Shown in pieces: positions 44,901-56,254 of a stretch of 64,000 nucleotides of DNA. This DNA comes from Morella rubra (lineage: Eukaryota > Streptophyta > Magnoliopsida > Fagales > Myricaceae): the NCBI GenBank assembly GCA_003952965.2, contig CM025849.1, positions 32,609,097 through 32,673,096 on the forward strand. Reading direction: 5' to 3'. The position numbers and the translations under genes are program-made. Within the stretch, counting starts at the first letter, position 1, and every line of letters starts with the position of its first letter. A model generated the notes under the pieces. That model was given only the letters and a program-made list of their open reading frames with translations, was not told where the DNA came from and did no database searches.

Positions 44901-45318
44901 TCACAGTTTTTAAATTGTATCATTCCAGACAATATTTCAGGTGAGGAAACCTAAGAAGAGGACCTTAAAACCTAGGAGAGGGGCTGACGAGGACTTCCTC
45001 TTCCCTTTTTGTTATTTCAGTCAAAGGTTTAGATATAATTTTTGAAAGAGCCGACATGAGCCTCCGATGTGTGGTGGTCATGGGTTATTCGGCCCAGTAA
45101 AGTTTAGGGTTTTTAACCAATTGATATTTTGAGACTGTGTTGTAATTACTTCAAGTTATCGTTTGAGGAGCAGGTTCTAATGTTTCATTACGCGCATTAG
45201 TCGATAAAAAAAAAAAAAAATTCCGCTGCAAGAATTTAGTAAGTTCGCTTGAGTATTCCTTGTTGGGGATGCTCGCGGCTGTTACTAACCCCTTCGAGTT
45301 AGCGTTTGGGGCGTGACA
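41910..45318 (+). mobile_element. Solo LTR of the TGTGAGACC...GGCGTGACA family, 3409 bp
   Basis: Both termini are present and the order of landmarks equals that of 31914-35129: an A18 tract at 41942, GAA-rich tract 42444-42530, CTCCGAAGGACGAATGCGAG units near 44460-44545 and the dyad at 44888-44903. The flanks are AATTA and TAATA, so no clean duplication is visible, unlike the sister LTRs. Parts near 42660-42790 repeat GCATGTTGGATTTGAGTTT. It interrupts CACTA-B between the accessory gene and the coiled-coil ORF. Confidence 0.88.
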
Positions 45319-46103
45319 TAATAAACACGTCCAGACGCGTATTCTCGTTGTGCAAATGATTTTCGACTGACTTCGCACGACTTGGAAGCCCACATTTGGC
45401 TGAATAAATGTCGAATACCGTCCGAACAGTAAAACAATGGCTGTTTTCAACTATTGTATATGTAAACGTGTGTAAGCCATGCGACAGTTACAGAACATCC
45501 GGACGGTGTAACTCAATTGTTCCAGACAGTGTCTTTTCATCATACCAGTTTGGAACGCTAAGCCTTTATGTTCTAAAACGCTTTACCTCATTAAACATGT
45601 ATGTCCTAGATGTTGCGAATAAGGGCGTTCGGACGCTACCACTCAATTAATTTATTTAAATGATTTAATTTACGTAATTAATTTAATTTACTTCACTCAA
45701 TTTAACACAATGTAATTTGGCTCAAATTTTTAACTTTATTTAATTTATTTTGAATACATAAAGAAAAATATATATATATATTAGTTAAGTATACTTTTTA
45801 TATTAAACATCCGTTATAACTAATCACCCATTTAATTATAATTGCAAGCTAATTACACTAATCGTTATAATCTAATTACACCAACCGTTCCATTAATATA
45901 GCACTCGTACTAATCACCCATTTAATTTACTAATTATCTGTTTAAATTGTGATAAATTTAATCTAGTGAAAAACATAATTAATATAAAATATCAAAAATA
46001 ATCCAAATATCAAACGAAAAACACAATCATAATGTCTAGTACAAGCCGGAGACGGTCCTTCTAACGATAAATAAATAATAGTGATAAAGTATAAACAAGA
46101 GAC
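45319..46103. other. CACTA-B spacer, AT-rich
   Basis: No gene. It matches 57840-58290 of the other copy, including TAATTTGGCTCAAATTTTTAAC and ATAGCACTCGTACTAATCA. Confidence 0.55.
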
Positions 46104-46494
46104 TAGTCCAAATCACGAGCTAACTCATCCAGATCTTGTCCGAGGGCATCACAAACATGCGCCATATGCTCCTCCATATTATCAACTGTCTAACAAGTGT
46201 CTGCAACTGTATCGAACGGTATGAACAGACTGGGATAGCTATGAAAAATTTTCTCATAGAGAACAATTCCATCCGCATAATATTCAACTCCTCCGTCAGA
46301 GCCTTATCCGTTAGAGCAAATTTGGTCTCCAGACCGGTCAAGCGGCGTTGGAGCTCCATGCACAACGAATGCATAGACTCCACTATCGCTCGAATACTCT
46401 CCCTCAATTCCACTAAAAAAGCGTCCGCCCAAGATGATCTCTTTGTCTGCCCCTCGACATTGGTGATACTTCTCCCGGAGCGTTCCATGATCAA
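46104..46494 (-). pseudogene. Small coiled-coil ORF of CACTA-B (minus copy)
   Basis: It encodes W-A-D-A-F-L-V-E-L, a helix with M-E-L-Q-R-R-L-T-G-L-E and T-E-E-L-N-I-M-R-M-E-L, then after a frame change ends D-E-L-A-R-D-L-D near 46104. The layout resembles the tail of the neighbouring accessory gene, so it may be the remnant of a duplicated second copy. The homologue is at 58290-58600. No known enzyme domain. Confidence 0.5.
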
Positions 46495-46543
46495 CCTAGC
46501 AAAAATAGTCCGAACTTAAGCACAAACCATTCGCAAGCAGGTC

Positions 46544-47560
46544 AAAATATGCCAGTTCCTAAAACAAACAAATCGGGGGTTGGAGATGAGTTTTCCGTGT
46601 AAACCAAGTTATGGGCAGATGCAGAGCGAGAATGGTATCCCGAGTGTAAGAAGTACTTGAAGTTGTCCTTCGTTGTTAGGTTATTTTATGTGAAGTCGGA
46701 GAATAATTTGATTGTAAAGACGTTTACAGATGTGTTGAGCTTGATAAAAGATGCGTTGCTGGAGGGGGAAACACTTCCTAAATTTTATTATAGGCGAAAA
46801 AGTTAAGAAAAAATTTGAGATTTAGCTATGATAACATAACGTGCGTGCTTAAATGATTGTGTATTGTTTTGGAAGGAGCATAATGAGTTACAAGAGTGTC
46901 CATTATATGGGGCATTGAGGTGGAAGTACAGTCAAAACTACTCCGGGTTGTTGTCTTTCTTTATTCACTCAAAATGTTCGCCCGCTAGGAGCTGGTAGTT
47001 GTCACGATTTGGATAAGAAGGAATTTACAAAAGCCCAGTGGTACGTACTCAACAACTGTTTCGAAAATCAGCCAACATATAGAGTAAGCGCATATTAAAA
47101 TCTTTGCTCATTTAAACACTATCAGTTGATGGATATTTAATCTTATTAAACAAGAGAAACCGAAAAGAATGATTTCCGTTATAGTTTAGAAATTGTGTAT
47201 TTATTTAATTTTGTCTCTATTATATGTTTCATTTTTATTGATCTTTTTTTTCTCCGTTAACATGTGTTTACTATTTTAGATTCAAACTATGCATAATGAA
47301 AATTCGGGCTCGGTGTTGATTGATTTGTATGCATTAGCATCCGATCAGTATCAACGGGCACTTTGTTTTTCTGGGTGTGTAGTGAATGGAGTTATGTTTC
47401 ACTCGGTCATTCGTTTATGAAGAATATGACTTCGAGTAGAGAGTACTCTCGGTACACTAGCAACGTCGGGTCCTTCGCTTAGAGATAGGCACGAATTACC
47501 ATCCCTTACACAGCCAGTCCACTAGACACCCAAAGTAGTTGTGCATGTAAGTATCTTACT
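46544..47560 (+). pseudogene. TNP2 transposase, internally deleted (plus copy)
   Basis: It contains K-L-W-A-D-A-E, L-S-L-I-K-D-A, Y-D-N-I-T-C-V-L-N-D-C-V and F-W-K-E-H-N-E-L-Q-E (46600-46920). Then, after about 46960, it jumps straight to F-T-K-A-Q-W-Y-V-L-N-N-C (47025) and the C-terminal piece S-G-S-V-L-I-D-L-Y-A-L-A-S-D (47310). The catalytic middle (S-D-G-F-N-P-F region) is deleted. Stops are present. Confidence 0.8.
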
Positions 47561-48069
47561 CCGTCAATCTTGATTAAATATTATGACTTTTAAATTTCTA
47601 TGCTTAATTGAATTTTAAATATGTTGTTCTTCATTTGTAGCGACGACAGGAATCAGACTCGTTAAGGGTAGTACGCGCGAGATTGCATTACTCAAGGCTC
47701 GTACCGAAGAAAGTTGACTGTCTATATCCCTGATGGACGTACACACGGTGATGACAAGGCATCATTGATGCTCTCAAATCATATTGGTGCGTTCGTTCGA
47801 CAGTAATTCCCATTTGAGACGAGTAAGTGAAGGAGGTTCCTTGACGAGGTTAAATCATACTGATGAATCGAGTGTTATAAGTATAATTAATTAAATTTTA
47901 ATTGTGGAAACTTTTTTACGTACTAATTGTTATATATGTTAAGGATAACATCCAACTAGATGAACACAGTGTACAGGACACACAGAAATAGAATGTCCAG
48001 AGCATTACTCAGTATTTAATTCATAAGAAGAGGCATTAGAGTACCCTATCCCGATATGAACAGAAATAA

Positions 48070-51000
48070 TGTGAGACCACGACTTAGAGACTAGTAGCAC
48101 CAATTAGTTTAGTTTCCACTATGCCAATTTAGATATTTAAAATTTTACTTCTTGACTCTTTAAGGTTTGCACTATTCTGAATTATTGGGAAAAGAAATGT
48201 ATGGTTGACTTGATTTAAAATTATATCTAAGGTGAAATTTTTTCCTCTAGCACTTTTTTCGTGCATCTTTAGTTATAATTTAAATGCTATATTGTTTGCG
48301 AATTTTAATAGTGTTAAATTTCATTATTGGATTCAATTATGCTAGTCATTTTGTTTGTCCATGTATATCCACCTAAATTGCAATATTAGGAGAATTCGAG
48401 TTAGGGGCTTTGATTTTTTGGAAGTGTATGTTTGCTTGAAATAAAAGTGAAAGGGAGTCAAATGTGATCTCTATGAAGTGGCAAGTGAAAAAAAAAATAA
48501 AATAAAAGTGAAAGAAAAGTGGGAGAATCACGTGACAAAGAGAAAGGGGGAAAGGCAAGTTGCTGTCCAAGCTTTAGCCAATAGGAATTGGCGTTATCAA
48601 CAAAGATGGTGGGGGTGGGGGTAGCGTTGTCTTTTCCTCCCAATTTTTCTTTGGTTTTGTTTTACTCACGCACACGAACAAGAGGAGGAAAACGCTGAAA
48701 CAGCAGAAGAGAAGAAGAAGAAGAAGAGAAGAAGAAGAAGAAAAGGAAGAGAAGAAGAAAGAGAAGAAGAGAAGAGAAGAAAGAAGGAGAAAAGAAAAGG
48801 AGGACTGCCGTATAGAGCTGGGGGAAGGTGTGGTGCAGTACGAGAAATCAAGAGAAGCCAAGGTAAGGGTGTTGCTCTTTTGTGAAATTTTCATGAGGAA
48901 CCGTGGATGTCATGGAGTCTTTGTTTGGGTTCTGCTGTTACCTCTTCTATGCTATGCATGTTGGAATAGATAAAAAAAATAAAATTTTGGAGTCTAGGAT
49001 GGCATGCACGGTTAGATCTTGAGTTAGTTTCAAGGGCAACATTGATGTACCATAAGTGTATAATGGAAAGCCTAAAAAGGAGATAAGGCATTGGCATTGG
49101 CTTGGTGAAAATAGAATTGTTGTATTGCTTGAGGTTTTTGGATTTGACGTTACAATAGAATTTTTATGAAAACAGTCTATTAAGTATTTGGCAAATCTGA
49201 AATGTTTTGCACATGCATCAATAAACTGGGTGTTGCCTTTTGAATTAAATGGGTTGAAGTCAAATAGTTGGAAATGAGTGAGGTTGCTGGAAAAAAAAAA
49301 GTGAACCAAGAGCATGCACGGTAGATGGCAGTTTGAAACAGAAACCAACTTATTGTTTGTAGTTTGGTATCTTTCAAAGCTACGTGATGTTAATTTCTAA
49401 TTATTCTAAGTTGCTGGAAAATAAAATGATTTAAATCTTGTGAAGTTGCTGCATGAAAAGTTAAATAAAAAGTTTTGCATGGAAAAAGGAAAAAAGGTTA
49501 TTATGTTTACCTGTGCAGAATTCGTACACTATTAGAGGGGAAATTCGCTTCCCCTTTTTCATAGATTCCCTGTTATTTTACCTCCTTAGGGGAAATACGG
49601 TTCATTGAGTTATTATGCATGAAGAATCTGCGTGATTGTACGTGAATACTTTGAATTGATGAATTCCTTTATAGTTGCCTGAAAAATTTCCAGACTTGAG
49701 GGAGGTGGTGTTAATTAGTTTGAGGGTGCCTTATGACTTCTAAGTTTCTGCATTGCTGGTGCTGCTATTAGATCTTGTTGTCCAATGAAACTGTAAAGTG
49801 CGGTTTTAGTTTTCTTTGTTCAACGCCGCAGAAAAGTCAAAGCATCCTGTAAAATAATATAAATAATAATAATAGGGTCAGGACATTACTTGCCTTAATG
49901 TGAAGATATTTTATATAGTTCTTTTGCTACTATGAGTTAATGAGAAGACGTTGCTGTGATGAAAATAAGAAATGAGCTTTGGAAATGAATGATATTGCTG
50001 GGAAAATATGCGAACCAAGGGCATGCACGGGTAGGATAAGAGCAAGTTTGAAACAGAAACTTACTCATGTTAGGATCTTGAAAGAAAAACCGGATCTATT
50101 GGTTTGTAGTGTTGCACGTATTCTTTCAACTACTGTGTTAAGTTCTAATTTATTTTGCTAAGTTGCTGGAAAATAAAATTGAGGTTTTAAATCTAGAAAA
50201 AATGGGTGAAGTTGCTACATGAAGAAGGTTAAAATAAAAAGGAAGATAATTTGCAGGAAAAAGAAAATGGTATGTTCTGTTTTACCTGTTCAGAATTTGG
50301 GTACACTATTTTAGAGGGGCAAATTCGCTCCCCTGTTTTCATAGATGTCCCTGTTATTTTCAGCACCTCCTTAGGGTTTAAATAGGTTTTGAGTGTTGAT
50401 TATGGCATGAAGAAGTTTGGGTGATGTAGTGAATAAAACCTTTGAAGATTTGATGAATTCCTTGAGGTATAGTTGCCTGAAAAATTTCCAGACTTGAGGG
50501 AGGTGGTGTTAACGTGTTTAGACTTTAATTCTGAGGGTGCCTTATGACTTCTAAGTTTCTGGGCAATTGCTGGTTGCTGCTATTAGTGATCTTGGTGTCA
50601 ATGAAACTAGTAAAGCGGGTGTAGTTTGTTTTTGTATCAAGCCGCAGAAAAAGTCCAAAGCATTCTTGAGTGAATTGTTGCTGTAAAAAATAATAATAAT
50701 AATAATAGAGTCAAGGACATACTTGCTGGGAATTTAAAACAGAATGTTAATGTGAAGAGTTTCTAGTTTTTGCAGATATAGTGTTTTGCGTTCTATGAGT
50801 TATGAGAAGACGTTGCTGTGATTGAAAATAAAGAGATTAGTAGGACAGATTTGTGGACATGGTGCTGGAAATGTAACGAGAAGTTGGTGTGATATTTTAT
50901 TTGACCTTTGTTGGTTTTTAATGAAATTATACATTCTGTTTTATGGTTTCCATTCATGTTCAGTGGAATAAAATAGTGAAACAATAGGCTTGGTTGCTGG

Positions 51001-53078
51001 CAAGTAAAGTGCAGATTATTAAGTTGTGGAATTTTCTAGGTTTTTGCAGAATAGCTATCTTGCATTTCCTATTACTGTGTATTTCTTTTATCTTTTGTTC
51101 TGTGAGAGAATTTATGTTATAGGCCTATGAAATTAAAAGATTTTAAGCCATACTTCAGGTATTCCGATTAATATTGAGTAGATATGGTTTTTAAAAGTCC
51201 AGACATCAAGCTGTCAGCAGCCTTGCACGTCCAGAATTCTTGCTCATTCCAAGTAAATTTTAAGTGATCAGTTTAAGTCCGTTTTATGGGTCTGGTCTTG
51301 AATTTTAAGTTTATGAAAGAAGAACATTTTAAGGTAAATTTCGTGAGATTTAGAGGTGTATTGAATAAGTTATGGTGTTTTGAAAGTGGAAGGCCGAGCT
51401 GGAGGCAGCAGTAGTGTTGGTCTAGGATTTTAATCTGATATGAAGTGTTTTTGAAAATCTTTAGTAGTTCCAATTTTTATCTTCAACTTTGAGCTATGAA
51501 AGCATAGAAGTTTAAAAGAAATTTCATGTAATTTGGAGCCATGTTTTTTAAGTTATAAATTTTTGAAGCTGGAGACGTAAAGGCTGTCCGCTTGGACGCC
51601 CCCAGCAACTTGCATTTTCCGGGTAAATCTTTTGAGTGGCAAACAAGCTCCAAATTACCTGAAATTTTAATATGTTACAACATGGAGTGTAGGGATCATT
51701 TTGACATCCAAGTTTAATGGATTCAGGAAACTTAAGATAAAGTTTTATATTGTAGGATCACTGCTTGTTAGTAAAGAAACATGTGTGATTTAGTATGATG
51801 TGCTAACTTATAATTGAATGATTATTTCCTATATCAAGTAAATCTTTAAATTATTTAAGTGACGACATTAGTATGACTCATTTGTAGGCAAGGTGCCACC
51901 ATAAGCTCGAGTGGATAAAAGTAAGTGGAAAAATTATATTTTTCCGAAAACTGGAATGATACACAACATGATTATTTGTCATTGAGCACATCATGAGCAT
52001 TTGCATTAATTTTCTCAAAAGGAAGAAAGGGAAATTTTATGCAAATGAAAATGAGATTTTATGCTATGTTAGGATATGTTATGGGGCTAAATAAGATGGT
52101 CGGTACTGTACCTAAGTAAGATAGGTGCATCCACTCCGAAGGACGAATGCGAGAAGGATGGGTTGTCCTCGAGGTATGTGCAACCACACTAAAGGACGAA
52201 TGCAGAAGGTGTGGACCTCTAAGGGTCGTGCCTAGCCATTAGGCCTGGGGCTACATCAAGGGTTAGCTCGACCAAATGATATGTTCCAAGGGAAAGGGAA
52301 CAATTCCGAAGGGAACGCACAACCCTGACTTCAGGGGTAAATGGAGCGATATAATAGCCCAAATAAGGATGAAATGACTTTTAAGCAAATTTGCATATAC
52401 AAGAGTTGCATACATAAACATGCATTTATTTTGGCATATATATACCTGTCATTCATCATCACTCATGCATATCCCTTACTGAGTCATTCGACTCACAGTA
52501 TTTCAATTGTATCATTCCAGATGATGTTCCAGGTGAGGGAACTCATGAGGATGATCTAGAACCCGAGGAGGGGGGCTGACGAGGGTGCTCTCCCCTAATT
52601 TGCAATTCCTGTAGATCCTAAGTTTTTTTGAAAGAGCTGATATGAACCTCCATTGTGTTGTGGTCATGGTCTGTTCAGCTTACGAGACTTAAGACTCTTA
52701 AGCAACTTATATTTTGGGACCATAATGTAATTATAATTTATTGCTTTAAGTTATTGCATGAGGATTTGATTCTAAATGTCTCTCTACGTGTGTTATTTGA
52801 TATAGTTATATGTTTTTATTCTGCCTACACTTATTTACATATTCTTATACTTCAATAGAGCGTTGAGGGTCTGCATGTCAGCTGTGGATAAGAAAATAAA
52901 CTTCTGAATAGTATTTGCATGAACAAAGAAATTCATATTTTCCGAATTAGTAATAGGCAGGTTAGTTAAAAAAAACAAAAAGTTCGGCTTCAAGATTTTA
53001 GTAAGTGCTCTGGAGCATTCATTGATGGGAATGCTCGCGGCTATCATTAGCCTCGCGAGCTAGCGTTTGGGCGTGACA
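48070..53078 (+). mobile_element. Long LTR of the TGTGAGACC...GGCGTGACA family, 5009 bp
   Basis: It starts TGTGAGACC and ends GGGCGTGACA. Its flanks AATAA and AATGG differ by two G-to-A changes; the empty site read from the homologous gene at about 30860 (GAATGGACTCG) agrees with AATGG. It is 1.6-2 kb longer than its sisters, largely because of an internal duplication (49276-50830) and extra sequence before 51060. Landmarks: AAG-rich tract 48700-48800, CTCCGAAGGACGAATG unit 52134, dyad 52480-52495. No genes inside. Confidence 0.87.
49276..50830 (+). repeat. Diverged tandem duplication of about 710 bp inside the LTR
   Basis: Two consecutive copies meet near 49985. Matching blocks include GTGAACCAAG-GCATGCACGG (49300/50010), AAGTTGCTGGAAAATAAAAT (49410/50160), GAGGGG-AAATTCGCT (49535/50315), CCAGACTTGAGGGAGGTGGTGTTAA (49690/50488) and GAAGACGTTGCTGTGAT (49942/50805). 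The copies differ by many small indels, so the duplication is old. Confidence 0.8.
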
Positions 53079-54979
53079 AATGGACTCGTGTCTGTGATTT
53101 ATTCGCGAGAGAGGAATCTTAGTTCAAAAATTTTATTCCTTCCAGAACGTTATTTTATTTTATTATTAATTGCGTAACAACTGTAAATGTCCAATGCAGA
53201 GGAGGAGTGCAATCAACAAAGAGAATAGAGCTAAGCTAAAGATTGTACACACATCGGGAGCGAGGTCATTCCCACCCGCGAGAACATAGTTAGTAAATAA
53301 TAAATTTATTTTTTTTAGAGATATTACTTAAATAAATGACTTAGGTATTTTAATATACACATTTTATATTTCTTTTGGTATACAGAAAAATTAGAATCTG
53401 ATGAGATTAGTCCTGTGTTGTATATAAAAAACACATACTAATAAGGATGGCATGTGGACATCAGAAGATGCACGAGAAAATTTTGTAAGTTGTAACATTA
53501 GATTTAATTATGCATTTGTTATCTCTTATGTTTCATATGTCTAATTTTATCTTCCTTTCTAATTTTGTTGGAAAAGATGGAGCGTTACAGTTACAGCACA
53601 AGTTAGAGGGAAAGTCATACACCAAAGTGGAGATTTTTGCTGAGGTATTGGGGACGAAATTGGGTTCACGTGTGAAGTTTAGGCCGTTCAGTACGGTCTG
53701 TTGGAATATCTTCTTCAGCATCGTCCGTTGATTTGTCTCAGAGATTGGAGGAGGCCAGATTAGAGATTAGAGGAGATGAGGGAGATGGAATATGAAGCGC
53801 TTCTGGTCAAGAGGCCAGAAATGGAGACGATGCGAGAGCATCAGCAGATGATGGAGGAACAACAATAGAAGAAAGACGAAAAGCCAATGCAAATGATGGA
53901 GGGGAACCAATGAAAGAAAGACGAAGAGTATCAAAAGATGATGCAGAGCAGCAACGGAACCTAGTAGAACAACAAGAACGGAGGATGCAACTAATGGAAC
54001 AACAAATGTGTGAGCAGATGATGGAGTAGATCAGATAGCTGCAATCCTGTATGACACGAAAATGAAAATTTGGGAATATGTATTTTCACTATTTGAACAA
54101 TACTTATCGATTATGTATTATATTTACTTTTAATGATGATTGCATATTTGTAGACATTTTATTATTCTTATGGGTATTGAATATCTTTCTATTTGTATTA
54201 TTTACAAATTATTTTTAAAATTTTAATTAAATTAATTCAAATACGTAGGAAACGATTCGAATGATAACAAAACTATCTGCACGGTTTTTTGATTAATAAT
54301 GTCCACACTCTTAACTATCCGTCCGTACACGTTGCATGAATGACGTCCGTCCGTAGAGTTATTCTTCCGTGCATACGGTCTTTTAATTACAACCTGTTTG
54401 AACAGTCTAAAATACGTTCCAATGTGTTAAATAGAATATGCGTTTGCACTATTGATGCAAGTATTCGAACAGTTTTTGAATGTGTCAAAAAACTATCGAG
54501 CTCATAAATCCAACTCTTATCCATATTGTTCTTTCAAAGAGGTAAATACAAACAATAATGCAAACAATGATGACATTCACACTCAACTTCAATTTCTTCA
54601 GGTGATAGGTCCTATCCCATTCAAGTTTACAATATCACGTACTGCACGTAATTGACCGACCATTGTGACTGATGCGTTAGAAATTTCGACAGCATTTCCC
54701 TCAGTCTCCAGATACATGCCTACAACATTGAGCATAAACACCCACCATTGAAGGCAAGTGTGTAAGCTCAATGCTGAATGTGTATCCGAAGACAAGGAGA
54801 TTTGCATCAAAATTTCTAAACACATCTATCACAATAGCATAACCAATTACTCACATTACGGATATTGTAAACTCAACTGTCCATAACGTGGACAACTCAA
54901 GAATTACACCTTGTTCATTATCAAAACTCCGTGTAATTCTTAAATGGGGCTAAGGCTACTAAATGAATGTATTAAACAT

Positions 54980-55940
54980 AACAACAAAAAATGTTCGGAC
55001 GATGCACTACCGTCCAAACAAACAACAATAGCGTTTGGACGCATATAGCAAATCGTCTGAACCCAAAACCATCATCCGGACGGACCACAATCTGTCCAGA
55101 CTGTGATTGTCGAACAACACAGTTCTTTAACAAACCGATGCCAAAATCTATCCAAAAAGAAGCCAAAATCAACCCAAATCGCAAACAATTCAACATAAAA
55201 CAAATAAAATTTAACCCTAAAAGTTCGAAAAACACATGCTTTCATATCCCAAAATCCATGCTTTTCATCCTAAAACAAATAAAATTTTAAAACCCACTAA
55301 CCTCAAATGCAATCCAATGTGAAATCCCAAATGAGTTGCTCCATCCACATCCTTTTCAATGAGATTGGACGCCCAAAATCAGCTCCCTCTTCTCCTCTTG
55401 CTCAAATCTCTCGGTTACTAAGTGTTTGCCCGTTTTTTACTATATTGTCTGCGATTTCCCATCTTTTATACACACCGTTCAGACACCTACGTGTATTTGC
55501 TTTCAAGAGAATTGTTGTCGCCTAACATTTTTGAACCGTCCAAACGGGGTCCTTCCCATTCAAATGCATATTTAGAGTTCACGACACCATTTTAGTAATC
55601 CTCAAATAACAGCTTCTGGTCATAAACGAACACGTTCCGACGGAATACCACCGTCTGAACTGCCACTTAGATTTCACGACACTGTTTTAGAAATCCCCAG
55701 ACGATGGCGTCTGGTCATAAACAAACAAGTTCGGACGGGACACCACCGTCTGAACCCCCACTTACGTTTCACAACACCATTTTAGAAATTTCCAAACGAC
55801 TACGTCTGATCATAAACAACAACATTCGAACGTTAAACTATCCATTTGGACAGTGTACAGAACCATTTGGATGTTTTTTTCTACATAATACCACACCGTT
55901 CGGGCTTATAGTAAACAATCCGAACAGTTACTAGTTCCGT
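54980..55940 (-). repeat. GTCCGGACG/GTTCGGACG repeat field
   Basis: Many short inverted and direct copies of a CGTCCGAAC-type word, in the same position relative to TNP2 as 38580-39540. No gene. Confidence 0.6.
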
Positions 55941-56254
55941 CCAAACGATTTTTGACAATCTGTTTTTTTTTTTTTTAAAATAACCAAAGTTAGTTAATAA
56001 TATAAAAAACCTTATGTGTGTTAGATAGTAGTTTCCAAGTTTGAAGGAGTGTAATGAAATTAAAAACATAACATTAATTAACTTGTTGCATTAAGTTCTT
56101 ATAAATAGAAATAATATAACTAACATAATATAAATATATCAAATATCCTCAAAACATAACATAAACAAAATAACATCAAATAAATCCTAAATACATGTCC
56201 TCAAAACATAATAAAAAAAAAATGTCATAATAAAACTGAATAAAGAAACTGCTG

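Larger units (their letters stand above)
28129..46530 (-). mobile_element. CACTA (En/Spm) element, family B, long minus-strand copy
   Basis: The minus strand carries, in transcription order: a coiled-coil ORF (46494-46104), the accessory gene (41070-39861), TNP2 (38196-31680) and a TNPA/PTTA-like gene (31600-30004). Subterminal-type repeats (GTCCGAACG, GTTCGGACG) lie around them and near 28190-28530. A CACTA word at 28129-28133 marks the likely 3' terminus, but it does not extend the match to CACTACAAGAAA, so it is tentative. The 5' terminus is missing: sequence switches at about 46530-46544 to an inverted copy. Three solo-type LTRs lie inside. All its genes are broken. Confidence 0.7.
47641..54060 (+). 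pseudogene. TNPA/PTTA-type gene, split by an LTR (plus copy)
   Basis: A piece at 47641-47830 reads R-K-L-T-V-Y-I-P-D-G-R-T and S-N-H-I-G-A-F-V-R-Q. After the LTR, 53079 continues W-T-R-V, then an exon with T-S-E-D-A-R-E-N-F (53460) and Y-T-K-V-E-I-F-A-E-V-L-G-T-K (53620-53665), and a degraded Gln/Met-rich coiled coil near 53800-54030. It mirrors 30004-31600. Frame changes and stops inactivate it. Confidence 0.7.
46544..54494 (+). mobile_element. CACTA-B segment in inverted (plus) orientation
   Basis: From 46544 the plus strand matches the complement of 37838 downward: TNP2, then TNPA-like exons, then the 3' subterminal region up to about 54494. There the match to the complement of 28380-28530 stops at a CTAT shared with the next segment. 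The TNP2 start (about 335 bp) is missing at the left and the 3' terminus (about 250 bp) at the right. A 5-kb LTR lies inside. Confidence 0.75.

Noticed and set aside
41905-45323. Perfect 5-bp target duplication for the LTR at 41910
   Set aside because: AATTA on the left and TAATA on the right do not match; only the termini support the boundaries.
54598-54825. Open frame conserved between two places (also 38305-38574)
   Set aside because: Conservation reflects the duplicated CACTA-B leader upstream of TNP2; no coding signature beyond that was seen.
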